Notes under the pieces: model-generated | The model's input: the letters and a program-made list of their open reading frames with translations, nothing else | The model's database searches: none | What the model was told of the DNA's origin: nothing | Source: Amoeboaphelidium protococcarum | Lineage: Eukaryota; Aphelidiomycota; Aphelidea | Reading direction: 5' to 3' | Assembly: GCA_023515745.1 (NCBI GenBank) | Contig: JALECJ010000256.1 | Location: 1,302,001-1,366,000, forward strand | DNA length: 64,000 bases | Program-made: the position numbers and the translations under genes | Shown here: positions 12,301-25,800 of the stretch, piece by piece | Numbering within the stretch: position 1 is the first letter of the stretch | How the letters are laid out: each line of letters opens with the position of its first letter

Positions 12301-15300
12301 TGTGGGACTGTGATGACGGCGTTGTGGCGGAGACTCTCGGCGATAATCTTGGTGGGTGGTTGTAATACATGACTCTACTCATTGGTGAAAAGAAAAGGTG
12401 TTCCTCTTTACCTCGTGAATTTGTGAGCGGTATCATTCGTTTAACCACAGCTGGTGCGAAGAATGCTCTTGTTGAAAGATTCAGTGAGCTGATTTCTGCC
12501 TTTTTGATTAAATTCATTGAGCTGTACGATTCCTAGGCCAATAAATTTTTGCAAGACACTGCTGGTATACGATATCAAGTTGAACAATGTCCTTCCTTTG
12601 ATAGTGCTTCTGTGCAGGAGATGATTTAATTGGTGTCTCTACTGAATCAGTGTAAGGATGAGGTGAAGTTGTCAGAGGAACGACTTGATATGTTTTAGAA
12701 ATCTTTCAAATTAGGCAAAGCCAATGGTCGTCGTCCTCAGGTTGAATATGAACGTTTGAAGGGAGAGTATTCTATGCTTGTCAGTATCTATGAATCTAAA
12801 AATTAAAGTTTGGCAGACAATTTAAGTGTCATCTAGAGTAAGTTGACTGTTCAAGATAAAGTCATTAGAGAGAAGGTATCTAGAGTGGTTACGCAGTGGG
12901 GCTCGAGTAAGCCAATAGATGGCTCTTTGCAATATTCTGATGCTTAAGCTGTGTTGAATGATGTTGAGCAGAAGTTTAATTCTCTGAATACTGAAATCTT
13001 TACTCTCAATTAGGCTCGGTCATCAGTTGGACTCGAAGTTATGTCTGATAGTCAATTTTAATCTGCCATTGAAGAGCTGAATGATCTCAAAAATGTTTGG
13101 TCTTCCATTGCTCCTTTGTAGAAGTAGTTTGATCAGATCATGTCAAGTTTATGGTCTTAAGTTACACCTGATTCTGTCAAGAAGGCTCTCTAGAACGTGA
13201 AGGCTATGTTAGGAGACATGCCGCCAGCTATCAAGCATTATGCCGCTTTTGATGCTCTTGCTAAAAGAATTGATGTTACGATGTAGCTGCACAAGTTCAT
13301 TATTGAGCTCAAGTCGAATTATATGAAAGAGAGGCATTGGAAGCGTCTATTTACTGTTTGGAATCATTCTGGGGGTGATGCTGATTTGCATTTAGGCTCT
13401 GTTCTTGAAAATCTGTAATCGTTTGCCACGTAGCCAGTGAAGAATGTAATCAATGATGCTATTGGAGAGATGGGAATAGAGGAATACTTGCGTGATGTGA
13501 TTGAAAAGTGGGAGAATATGACGGTAGATCTCATTTTACATCGGAATAATGTGCGTATTATCAGGAACTATGATCAAGTTATAGAATAATCTGTGGAGAG
13601 TATTAATGGCCTGGTGTCAATGAAGCACTCTCCTTTCTATAAGCATTTTGAGACTGAAGTCGTTTAGTGGGAATAGAAACTGAATGAAGTCAATGCGCTG
13701 TTCTCTAATTACTCCGAGTTCTAGTCATAATTCATATACATGAATGGTTTATTTACCAACTCTTCAGATTTGAAGATGGTACTGCCGAATGAGTTTATCA
13801 AGTTTAGCAGCGTGGTAAATGACTTCTAATCTCTTGTGAAGCAGATTGTAGCTTCGCCTCAAGTATTATCAATGGTGCAGATTCCCTTGATTCAATCTAC
13901 CGTCGATAGATTTCTGGTACAGTTGCAAAAGATTAAGCGCTCATTGTCAGATTTTTTGACGAAATAGAGGGATCAATATTCTAGATTCTATTTTGTTGGG
14001 GATGACGATTTGCTTGAGATTATGGGCTGTGGTGGGGATCTTCAGATTTTAAGCAAGTATGTTAATAAGCTGTTTTTTGGTGTTGGTTAATTCATTGTGC
14101 AAGATGGAGTTGAGAAGGTTACTCTTACTGGTGTTCAGAGTCCAGAGGGGGAGGCGCTTCTATTTTCTACGCCACTTATAGTTCAAGGTTTGGCAGTTGT
14201 TGACTTGTTGAAGTCTTTGGAAGCGCAGTTAATTTCTGCTCTTTAAGTATCATTGAAGGCATCTTTTGAACGTTTCTCTACTGCTAAAGATTACACTGAT
14301 TTTGACTGGTAATAATGGCTATCGGATTATCCTTTCCAAGCGTGTTTAGTCAGCGTTAAGTTACATCTCACACGCTTGATTGAGAATAAGGCTCATCTTT
14401 CATAGACAGCAAGTGTAATCAATCAGTTGATTAATGGATTGGCATCTAAAGTTTTAGAAGTAAAAGCCTCTGTGCTCAGATTAAAGTTTAGAAATATGCT
14501 GGTAGAGTTGAGTTATTGGCGTAATTTGGTGTCAGCTTTTTAAGATGAGGGCAAGAGCGATAGTGTAATCTGCAGAGCAATAATGGAGTACAGGGCAGAT
14601 TCAGATTTCCGTAAGATCACAATCAAATGCATGGATATGTAATTTAACTACAATTTTGAGTACCTGGGTGTTTGCCAGAAGATTGTTTAAACGCCTACTA
14701 CCTAGCGTTGTTAGCTTAACTTATTGTCTGCTTTGCATCAACATTTGGGTGGTAATATTTACGGTCAGGCTGGTACTGGTAAAACTGAGACGGTTAAAGC
14801 TCTGGGCTACGATCTTGGGCTTCCGGTGGTTGTGTTTTGCTGCGACGATTCATTTGACTACAAGTCTATGAGTAGAATATTGTCCGGATTGTGTTAAGTA
14901 GGTGCATGGGGCTGCTTTGATGAGTTTAACAGACTGGACGAGCATATATTGTCTTCTCTATCACATCAGATTTAGAACATTTAAGAGGCGCTGTTGTCAA
15001 GTTCATCTCAAGTAAAGATTGCTCAAAAGTCTATTAGTATCTAGAAAAACACTGGAATATTTGTTACCATGAATCCGGCTTATATTGGTCGCAATCAGTT
15101 ACCGGACAATTTGAGGCGTCTTTTCAGACCAATGGCGTTAACTAAGCCTGATGTGGTTCAGATTGTGGAGATATTGCTGTTCTCCTAAGGTATCGTTAGC
15201 GATGGACACACGTTAGCTCGTAAACTAGTGTCATTATTTAGCGTCTGCTAGTAGCTGATGTCTTCCCAGCCGCATTATGATTTTGGCTTGCGTGCGATGA

Positions 15301-18300
15301 AGGGCGTTTTATCAGTAGTTGGTAATTTGAATTTGGCTTCATTGGCAACTGGCTCGTAAGCTTAACTTGATGGATTCCAACTTCTTCTGCAGGGTATAAA
15401 GAAGGCAATCCTGCCGAAGCTAGTGTCAGATGACTTATCCAAATTTCAAAAATTGCTCTTATGTTTCTTTAAAGATTCAGATGGCGGAGTGTTGGATGCT
15501 GAATTTTCTGCGCTGTGTGAACAGTCTATTGATAGTTTGCATCTATGTAAGTCTCCGTAGTTTCTAGATAAAGTTATGCATATCGCCAGTGTCGTGTCAA
15601 TTAATAACGGTATTATACTATCTGGTGATTCGGGTTCTGGTAAATCCCGTGCATTCCAAGTTTTCTGTGAATGCTTGAAGGATAAGAGTGAACTCGGTGA
15701 CGTAAAAGTCATCGATCCGAAAGCTGTATCGAAGGAGGCATTGTACGGAAAGCTGGATTCTGTGACGAGAGAGTGGACCGATGGTATCTTTACTTCCATT
15801 GCTAGAAGCTTAGTATAGTCAGCATTGAAGAATCCGACGCTTTTGTATTTCATTGTCTTTGATGGCGATCTGGATACTGAATGGATTGAAAATTTAAATA
15901 GCGTTCTGGATGATAACAAACTGTTAAGTCTACCGAATGGAGAGAGGCTCACTTTTCCTCCTAATGTTAAGTTGGTATTTGAAGTTGATAGCATGAAGTA
16001 TGCCACTATGGCCACCGTGAGTAGATGTGGTATTGTCTATTTTGACGCGGCCAACGTGGATACTGATATGATTATTGAGTCTATATTGCTGAAACTGTCG
16101 CGAGGCTGCCTCTTTGCGTCTCAAGGTAGATTATTCACCGCTGAATCCGCACTTAAGGAGCTCTAAATTCAATTTCATAGTATATTGAAGCCATTCTTTG
16201 TAAATGGAGGTCTTGTTAGTAAGGCTATGTATTATGGAAGATCGCTTGAGCATGTTATGAAGTTTTCTGTCAGTAGGAGTTTGAAGACTTTGAGCTAGTT
16301 TATCATTGCCGATTTGGAGTCCATTGAGCGTCATTAATCGACCTTTGTTGATGGAAAGTTGGACCAACAATTGATGCTGTTATTTTTACAGAGGAAGCTG
16401 GTTTTAAATATTGTATATTCTGTTGCTGGCGATTGTTCGCGCCAAGATCAGCTCAAATTGGTTGACTATCTGGCATCTATATCGACTATCGATATAACTG
16501 CTAATGTCATTGACTATACTGTTGACATTGCTAGCGGAAACTGGGTACCTTATCAAGTTAATGATTCTAATGAGATGGTTCTGAGTGATCTATCTTCTGA
16601 AATATTTATAGACACTTTGGATACTGTGCGCAACGAGAATTTGATATAGTAGTTGGTCGGAGAATCCTCTGTTGTTATTCTATGTGGCCTACCTGGAAGT
16701 GGAAAGAGTTCGACTCTGTTCAATATGCTTCGTAAATCCTCTCAAGTGGTTTTGTATGGCATCAATTTCACATCTACCACCTCTCCGGATATGCTTATAA
16801 CTGGTTTAGAAGAGTATTGCGACTACGTGCGAAGTTCATCCGGTATTACACTGCAGCCGCGGTAGGTTGGCAAGAAATTGGTTGTCTTTTGTGATGAGAT
16901 TAACATTGTTTCTCAGGATGAATATGGAACTTAGAAAGTCATAACTCTTATGCGATAGATGGTGACTCGTTAAGGTTTCTATAGTTCCAAGTATAGTTAG
17001 TGGATTCATCTACAAGATGTCGTGTTTGTTGGAGCTTGCAATCCTCCGTCGGATGCTGGTAGATTTGAATTTAGTCCGCGATTTCTCAGCAATTGTTCAG
17101 TTCTGTACATTGATTATCCATCAGAAGAGTCTTTACACGTCATATACGGCGCGATGTTGGATTATGCTCTTAGACGTGTACCTCAATGCCGACAACTCAA
17201 GTCTCAATTGTGCAGTGGAATGGTCTAGGTGTATCAGTACGTACAATCCACGTTTACAGTTAAATCTTAGGCTCATTATATATATTCTCCAAGAGAATTG
17301 ACGCGATGGATAAGAGGTTTGAACGAGTTTGTGAAGTAAATTGAAGACTGTCTACCTGAAGATCTGGTGCAACTATGGTTTTATGAAGCGTAGAGATTGT
17401 TTTAAGATCGTCTCGTTGAATCTTAAGAGCGATAAGAGTTTGGATAGCATCTGGTTAGTCTGACTCAGTAGATCTTTGATGTGGACTTGTCTTCAGTGTT
17501 AGTGGATAAACCATTACTATTCTCCACTTGGATGAATAGAACTCTAAGCAGAGTCGATGGAGACGACCTGAAAGCGTACGTTGCAGCTAGATTTAAAACT
17601 TACCAAGAGGAAGAGCTTGATGCACATTTGGTTATATATGATGAAATGATTGACCATGCATTGAGGATCGATCGAGTTTTGAGGCAACCGCAGGGTCATT
17701 TGCTGATGATTGGTTAGAGTGGGTGTGGAAAGAGTACACTAGTGAAATTTGTGTCGTGGCTAAATGGATACTCTGTTTTCCAGTTAAATCCGTATCGTAA
17801 CTACTCGGCACTAGATTTTGATGAAGATTTGAAGGCTCTTCTCATCCGTGCTGGCTGTAAATATGAGAAGATATCCTTCATTCTGGATGATCATGCCATG
17901 GAGGATTTGAGATTCACCGAGAGAATGAACACTCTATTGGCTAATTCGGAAATTCCTGGCCTTTTCCACGGAGATGATCTTACAAGTTTGATGATGTAGA
18001 TCAAGGAGGCATGTGCGAGTAAAGATTTACGCTTCGATACAGATGATGAGTACCTGGCGTGGTTCAGGATATAAATCTCCCATAATTTGCACATTATATT
18101 CCTGATGAATCCTAATGTCGATGGCTTGAACAGTAAGCTCGTTACTTCACCGGCGTTGTTTAATCGCTGCGTTCTGAATTGGTGGGGAGTGTGGTCAGAT
18201 GATACTTTGTACCAGCTTGGTGGTAATTACCTATAGTCTTTGGACTTGGAAGTTGCTGATTTCCAGTTACCGTCACAGTTGGGCACAGAGACTGACTAAT

Positions 18301-21300
18301 CCCTGTATCAATTTGCATAGAAGCATAATATTGTTATTGACCATCGCGAGTCTGTGCGCCATGCTTTATTATAGTTTCATCAGGAGGCTCTGTCTATGCA
18401 GTAATTGGCTAATCAAGTCAGCAACACTTGGTTTAGTTTTGGTCCTAATAACTACCTTAGAATGCTTGCTTAATTTCAAACGCTACATGGATAAAAGACT
18501 GGTGAGCTGTAAGATCGTTAGCGCCATTACAATGTCGGCTTGGATAAGATTGAGGAAGCCTCGGACAAGATTAGTGAGATGAGAGCTCAATTGGATGACA
18601 AGAAAGTCCTTCTGAAGAGCAAGTCCGAGAAGTCTAATGTAAAGTTGAAGCAGGTGGTTGAAAGTCAGCAGGAAGCAGAGCTCAAGAAGGAAGAGTCAAA
18701 GAAATTATAGAGTATCGTGCAGTAGTAAGCATTGGATATTGAATAAAGACAGCAACAAGTGCAATCCGAGTTGGCAGAAGCTGAACCGGCTATAGCATCG
18801 GCTAAGGATAGTGTCGGCAGCATTAAAAAGTAGTAGTTGACTGAGGTTAGATCTATGGCGAATCCACCATAGTCTGTAAAGATGGCCATGGAATCGGTGT
18901 GCGTATTGCTTGGCTTTGAATCTGATAGTTGGAGGTCTGTATAGTCGGTGATTAGAAGAGATGACTTCATATCATCCATTCTCAACTTTGATAATGAGAA
19001 GATGATGACAGAGAAGATTGTTAAGCTGATCAAGAAGGATTTCATGTCTCAGCCAGAATTCAATTTTGATGCTGTGAATCGTGCTAGTAAAGCGTGTGGT
19101 CCATTGGTAGCCTGGGTCATTGCTCAGGTGAAGTATGCAGACATTTTGCAGAAAGTTGGTCCGCTCAGGACTGAGGTTGCTAATCTGCAGAGTAAATTGT
19201 CATCGGTCAAGGAGCAGAATGATTAGCTTTCAGCACAGATACAGATCTTAGAGGAATAACTTTAGACGTATAAGGATGAGTATTCGGCTCTGGTTGGTGA
19301 GACGGAGTTGTTGAGAGCCGAGTTGAACCAAGTAGAAAAGAATTTGCAGCGCAGTATTGATCTTATGCAGAGTCTGTAAACGGAGTAAGAACGATGGACT
19401 TAGACGTCTTCCCTCTTCTCTAAAAATATGTAGGATGTTCATGGTAATTCTCTGCTTAATGCAGCCTTTTTATCCTATTCTGGATCACTTCCTGAAAAGT
19501 AACGTAATTAGCTTTATTATAAATGGTAAAGTGTCTTGAAGTAGTATAATATCTCCTTCACTCAGTCTGCGACAGCTGTCGACCAGTTGGTTCTATCTGA
19601 AGCATCTTAGTAGTGGAAAACGTTTGGACTTCCTAGCGACGATTTCTGTGTTGAGAATGCCGCCATTATGGACCGCTCATTGAAAATTCCTCTGATTGTC
19701 GATCCGCAAAGCTAAGCATTGTCATTTGTCACCTAGTTGCATTAGAAGTAGAATGTGTAAGTCACTTCATTCCTGGATCAATCATTTCCTAAAGTGCTGG
19801 AAACTAGTGTCAGATTTGGAAGATTTTTAATTGTCAAAGACGCCGAAAACTTTGATCCTCTCGTCTTACCTCTTCTCAATGATGAAGTTAAAAATGTTAA
19901 TGGGCGCAAGATGGTGAGGCTTGGTAAACAGGACGTTGACTTGTCTTCTTAATTCAAGCTTGTGCTTTACTCAAGTAGCCGGGATAATCAGTGGACTCCT
20001 AACATATGCAGCAAGGTTAGTATTGTCAACTTTTCCATCACTAAAGCCAATGTCCAGGCTCAGATTCTTGACTTGCTGGTACTTAAGAATAGGCCAGAGA
20101 TTGTTGAGAAGAGGCGTGAGATATCGAAGTTGCATGGAGAGTCTTTAATCCTGTTGAGAAAGTTGGAAGAATAGCTGCTGAATACATTAAATAGTACTGT
20201 AGGAAATCTGTTGGAGAACGATTCCGTCCTTGATCAGTTGGTCAAATTGAAGAGCGAAGGGCAGTCTGTGGTGGAGAAGGCAAAATCTAGTGAGCAGATG
20301 CTGGTTGAGATTGAGGCAGCCGCAAGTTCGTTTGAACCTCTGGCGGATTATGTATCAGATTTGTTCTATGTCATTATTGACCTGGCAAAGATGTCCAGAT
20401 TCTACATGGTTTCGTTCGACTGGTTTATCAGTGTTGTAAAATAGCTGGTAGCTTAGTGTCCGATTAATAGCGCGACCGATTCTGTTGAATTTAAGTAGCT
20501 GCTCTTGAGACGTGTGAGCGATCACATATCCATGTCTCTTGAACAAGACCACTTATTAGTCTACGTGATAAAGGTTTTGCAGTTGCATTTTGAACATGAA
20601 GATGAGCCTCAGCTGTCTAAATGCGGCGTTTCCTGTCTGCAGTACATCACTCAGGTTTAGTAAAATGCCGCAGGGTAGTCGGATATAAACAAGTTTGGGA
20701 AATCTGAATCGTTTGTTGGCGAGCATCTGCAGAAGGTTATGCAATTACGTGACTTTGAGTTGATTGTCAGAGAAGATCCTAATCCAGAGTCTAATCTAGT
20801 ACAAAAGTTGGATAAAGAATCTGTATACGATTATCTATCGCTGGCCGTTCTTATGGCGTCAGTTCGACTTGATAGATTGTAGAATGCGCTTTCTCTGCTT
20901 TCCAATAAGCTCTTCGGGTTTGATATCACGGTGAAGTCTGTCGATCTATCAGCATGTCTCCAAGAGTCAAGTAAAGTTTTGCTTCTATCTCGCCGTGGTA
21001 TGGATCCTTCGTATTTGGTGTAGGAACTTGCGCAATAGCAATCGATAAAGTTGTTATCCACTTCAATGGGCACGGCGGAGAATGAAGAAGAAGCTGGTTA
21101 AATGATTCGTCAGGCTATGCGAGAGGGATGTTGGTTTATGGCCACTAATATTCATTTATCAGTTGGATGGATCTAGAATTTCAAATAGACTTTTCTATTA
21201 GACAATGGTGCTATATAGGCTCGTACAGTAAATAATGACGGCTTTCGGCTGATTCTAGTTGGTTAGATATCGCGCGCCATTCCCGCGTCTTTGGTGGAAC

Positions 21301-22664
21301 ATTGTCGTAAAGTCTTCTTTGACAATTCCAGCAGTCTTAAATCTACGGTATCAAGTAAACTATCTATGGTAGTGACTGATTAGAGTGATCGGTTGCCATT
21401 TGAAAGAACTAGACTAGCTTTCATGCTTACGTGGTTGTATGCCGTGGTGTGTGAAAGAATGAAGCATGTACCTCTTGGTTGGTCTAAGGAATATGAGTTC
21501 TCTGATTTGGACTTTAAGATGGCCGTATAGATGATTGATCGTATCCTTATGGTTGTAGCTAATGGTAAATCCAATATTAATGTCCAGCAGTTGCCTCTGC
21601 AGTAATTCAAGTTTGTTCTCATGAATCTCATCTATGGCAGTAGTTTGGAGAATGAGTTTGATCAACGCATTCTAAAGTCACTGGTCGACAGTCTGATGTC
21701 CGTTGATGTATTTGGTAAGGAGTGTATGCTTCTCGGGTAGAAAGAATTGGCTCTATCTGCAAGTGGCTAATATCAAGATTTATAGAAATTTGCAGATGGA
21801 CTATCTCAGAATACCATGCCTTAGTGGATTGGTCTTCCAGAGGATTCGGATATTGTCATGGCTCAGTCTCGTGTTTAAAAGGCTCTTTTAATGCTTTAGC
21901 GGACTACGCAGACAAGCTGGGATCGTGCAAGTTCTTCGACGATAGTTTAGCAATTCACTGGCGATTGGAGCAAGTTTAGTAAAATTTTAACTTCTGAATT
22001 GAAATCAGTGTCTATCAAGGCTCATTCTGGTGCGTCCAACTCTATTTAAGATATTGCTAAAGTCGAAGTTGAGTTGTGGAATAGATGGCTTTGCAACGTT
22101 CAATATGCTGTAACATCTAAGGAATCGTTAGCACTTAATCTATTATCAGATGTTCTGCCTCGTTCTATACGTTCTTTGGAACTGGCCCAGTAGTATCTGG
22201 TGAGTAAGCGTGCATAGATTGAAGGCATGTGTTCTATCACCGATTGGAATAAAGTCAAATGCGATCTATCGCTTCTATCCTCTCCGCAATCAATGTTTGT
22301 GGCTCTGCAACTGTCTGCTGGAGATCAGAAGAATTAAAGTCCCGAAGATATGGTTGCTGTGATCTCTTCATCTAAAGACAATCTGCCTGAATCTGCTATC
22401 ACTTTGCAAGGTCTCTATATTCAGAGTGGTCGCTTCTCGTCGAGTGGATTATCTGCTGGTTCTTCTCTACTTGTTGAGGCTGGGGACTTGTTCTTGAGTT
22501 ATGTGAGTTTGGAAGATATCGCTGCAAAGGATTACATCTCGATTCCAATGTACAAAGACATTGGACGTAAAGATCTAATTCAATCGTGTTATGCTAGAGT
22601 GAGCAACTTGGCTCAAGTGTCTGAGCTTATCTTAGCCAACGTTGCTCTAGTATTGGAAAAGTGA
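9306..22664 (+). CDS. DYNC1H1: Cytoplasmic dynein 1 heavy chain
   Basis: Minus-end-directed microtubule motor heavy chain, 4452 residues in one uninterrupted frame with only the final TGA; family members are usually about 4,100-4,700. The tail contains [20 protein letters not shown] and WVKQLERQL, typical of cytoplasmic dynein 1. P-loops: AAA1 GQAGTGKTE (about residue 1820), AAA2 GDSGSGKS (about 2107), AAA3 GLPGSGKSS (about 2460) and AAA4 GQSGCGKST (about 2803). AAA1 is followed by [16 protein letters not shown], whose Gln is encoded by TAA. The stalk coiled coil starts near 3085 ([13 protein letters not shown]), carries [13 protein letters not shown], and encloses the microtubule-binding domain before the return helix near 3300. 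AAA5, AAA6 and the C-terminal domain follow. The gene contains well over a hundred in-frame TAA/TAG codons. Calls: dynein certain, cytoplasmic class 1 very likely rather than axonemal. Confidence 0.97.
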
Positions 22665-22816
22665 ATATGATTGAAATACACAGGACTCTTTGATTACATT
22701 CATATTTTGCTTTCCATTTTTTGAAGCTGATGATTATAGACAAGACGGTTTATCTGATACTAAGCAAGTCAAAAAAGCGAAATTCGTATCAAAGACGATA
22801 TATACATGATATTACT

Positions 22817-25800
22817 TCAAAGCAATTAAAGTGCATTCATTAATTGTGGAATCTATGAGAAATTTTACAGTGACTTTAAACGTTCGTAATATACCGGACA
22901 TTCTATGGACTCGCAGGAAGTGGCAGCATCCACACCTTGATGAGCGCAACAATTCTAACAGACTTTCACCAGTGCCAAGTACTTGGACTCTGCCACCGAA
23001 ACTTTACTATTTAAATTCATTGCAGTAACATCAGGTCTGTGTACGCAATCTTAACACAGCAACTATTACTTTCGTCGCTACATCGACTAATATTGTTACT
23101 TTGCAGCAGTAGACTTTCCACAAGCGTAGCAGTGTTGTGATTAATAAAACTTTTCAAGAGTATTCACAGCTTTATGGTTAGTAGCCGCAGCCTTCTGGAC
23201 AACATTGTAATCGAATGGCAGAAGTTGATCGACAGAGTACTTTATAATTTTTCCAACTTTAGGCATCTCGGTGTACCACGACATAATATCACATCCGATC
23301 AAGTCGAACACTCTGGCAAGCGCAGGTATAATCTACTTGGTAATATAATACTCGGCATTCAAACGGCATCCACCAGGATCACGCATAAAATCTTCAGGTG
23401 AAATTACACAATCTACCAGGCGTGCATCCTTGGACAAATATCTGACCAGGTAAGGGACCCGTTCTCCATACTGCGGCTCATCTCTTCGATCTCGGGCCAT
23501 TTTGTCAACACTTAGCACAGCTCCAGGCGGACCTATACCATTCTCAGAGTAGGTGCCCAACTTGACTTCTTTCGCAATGACAAAGTCTTGAAGTGATACG
23601 CGCCCACTCTAAATCTTTTACCACTGCATCTACAGATACCGCTTCAGCTCAGACATGTCCTGTGAGCGGAACAGAATCTTCAGACTGGACTCCATAATCT
23701 TGGCCACAGCTGGGCATCCATCTCTTCGCACAGTCTCTATGCCCTTGGCGTCGAACTCTCCCTCCACACTCTGCTCACTCTCAAACTTCCAGCCAACGTA
23801 ACGCTTCTTACTTAGCAGCACGGATGGATGATATACCTTTTCAAATTTCAACTTCATCGGATACGGATTCTGACGGGTAATGGTGTCTGCAATCTCTCTA
23901 CCAACACTGAATGCCCGTTCCCTACTGGAACCATCCATGTATATGAACATGGAATCAGTATCTGCATAGACAACTCGCGCATTCCACTGAGGATGTTCAT
24001 TCACCTATCTGATTGCCCGCTCCAACGTCTCCCTTCCCATCTACACAATAGAATCAGAGACATCGACACAAGGCATGCGGCCACTAAAACTGGCAGAGGT
24101 ATAGCCATACGTCACATTGGCAATATACTTTAAGCCGAGCTATCTAGCATCCAGAATCCTAGTCAGCGCTTTCCTATTCTTGTACAACTTCATGCTATCC
24201 TTGATCATAATACGCGTATCCAGCACCTCTGACAACATCTTTTTCAGTATGCCGTCACGTTGCGTTGCTTTGAGAAATGCAACACCATTAGGACTGGCAT
24301 TCAACTGCTATGCAAATCCTTGTTCCGATTCTACTGAATTAATTTATCGCAACTACAAAGAATCAACTTTATAATCAGCAAAACCAAGCGTATCCAGATG
24401 CTGAGGTGTAAATTTGCCCAAGCAGGTGGAAAAGCAATAGTTGTAAGCAATCATTATGGATGGATACAGAGATTAGAAATCCAATACAACCAATGGACTT
24501 TTATAGAATGCAGATTCCGGCTCCATGACCAGAGGTAGACACTCCAAAGCACGCATCTACCTCACCTGCTACCTGGATGGAGATATGAGCAAGTAATTCT
24601 CCGGTTTAGCAATCCTGGCCATCATGGACTCCACCTTGAACTGAGAGCCGCGGGATATGACAGCATAAAACTATACACCAAACACCTTGGCAAACTCCGC
24701 CGTCCTAATCAGTAAATTACACTCATCCAGCATCTTTAAAGTGTTCAGACTCATATCAGAATAGTATTACACCACCCGATATCGGTCCAATCCATCCCGT
24801 CCCCAATACCAGCGAGATAGACTGAACGGCGAGAACTTGGGCACTCTACGATGCAGCACATGATACATCATAGTCTGATACGTGTAAGAGGTCAGCGCCA
24901 TCTCAGCTCTAAACAGTCGCCACGCATTAAGTACAATCCGTCCAGTGACTTTTAATCCTGACGCTTTCTAGTAGCCCCATTCATTCGCTTTCATATTAAG
25001 TCCTTCATTACGATGTTCATTGTTCTCATCATTATTTCCACCTCCATGGCCTCTTGTATTTATACGATGATCAGCAAAGGATCTACTTATCATTTTACAA
25101 AGATCAATCTTGTACTGGCTATAAGCTCTTTCTGCTGCATATCCCCAAGAAGACATATGTATCTCATAACCGAGTATAATTTCAGGATCATAATCACGTA
25201 CCAACTGGATCAAGCAATTGATCATCTGCAATTCATCCGCAACTAATATTAGAATGTGCTCAGTTAATGGGAGTTGCCTAAGTCCTTCATCTTTGATCAT
25301 CATGACTATTCTCTTATAACCGAATCCATTATCAGGATCATTTTTATTGCTATTGACTCCACTTATAGATTCATCACGCATATCATTATCATCTTCATTG
25401 TCATTGTCAGAGTTGACTTTAAATTTAGAATCTTAAACAGTCAGCATCATACACTGAATAGGGTCCCTACTAGGATCAGGCTTACGTTCCTTATCATGTA
25501 CCGAGGCGTGCAGTTCCAATGACATTACAGTCACCAAGTCACATTCAGAATTACGATTCTCCTGTACAGAAGCACTAGCCAATTTGAAATCTCTACCAGC
25601 CATGATCATTGTAGGTCCATCAATTTATGAGATATCAACTCTATTCTTACCCTTAGTGTCTCGTCTATCATTTATGATGGCTGTAGGAGATGACTGATTA
25701 TGCAATAACATTTACTACTACCTCTAGAGAGACAATTCATGCTAGACTAATTGATATGACGGCGGTCGCATAACAGGAGTGAAGTACTTTGATTGACTAT

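Noticed and set aside
9306-22664. Massive pseudogenisation: dozens of short fragments separated by stop codons
   Set aside because: All interruptions are TAA or TAG, none is TGA or a frameshift, catalytic motifs are intact, and the interruptions fall at glutamine positions. A reassigned code explains every gene at once.
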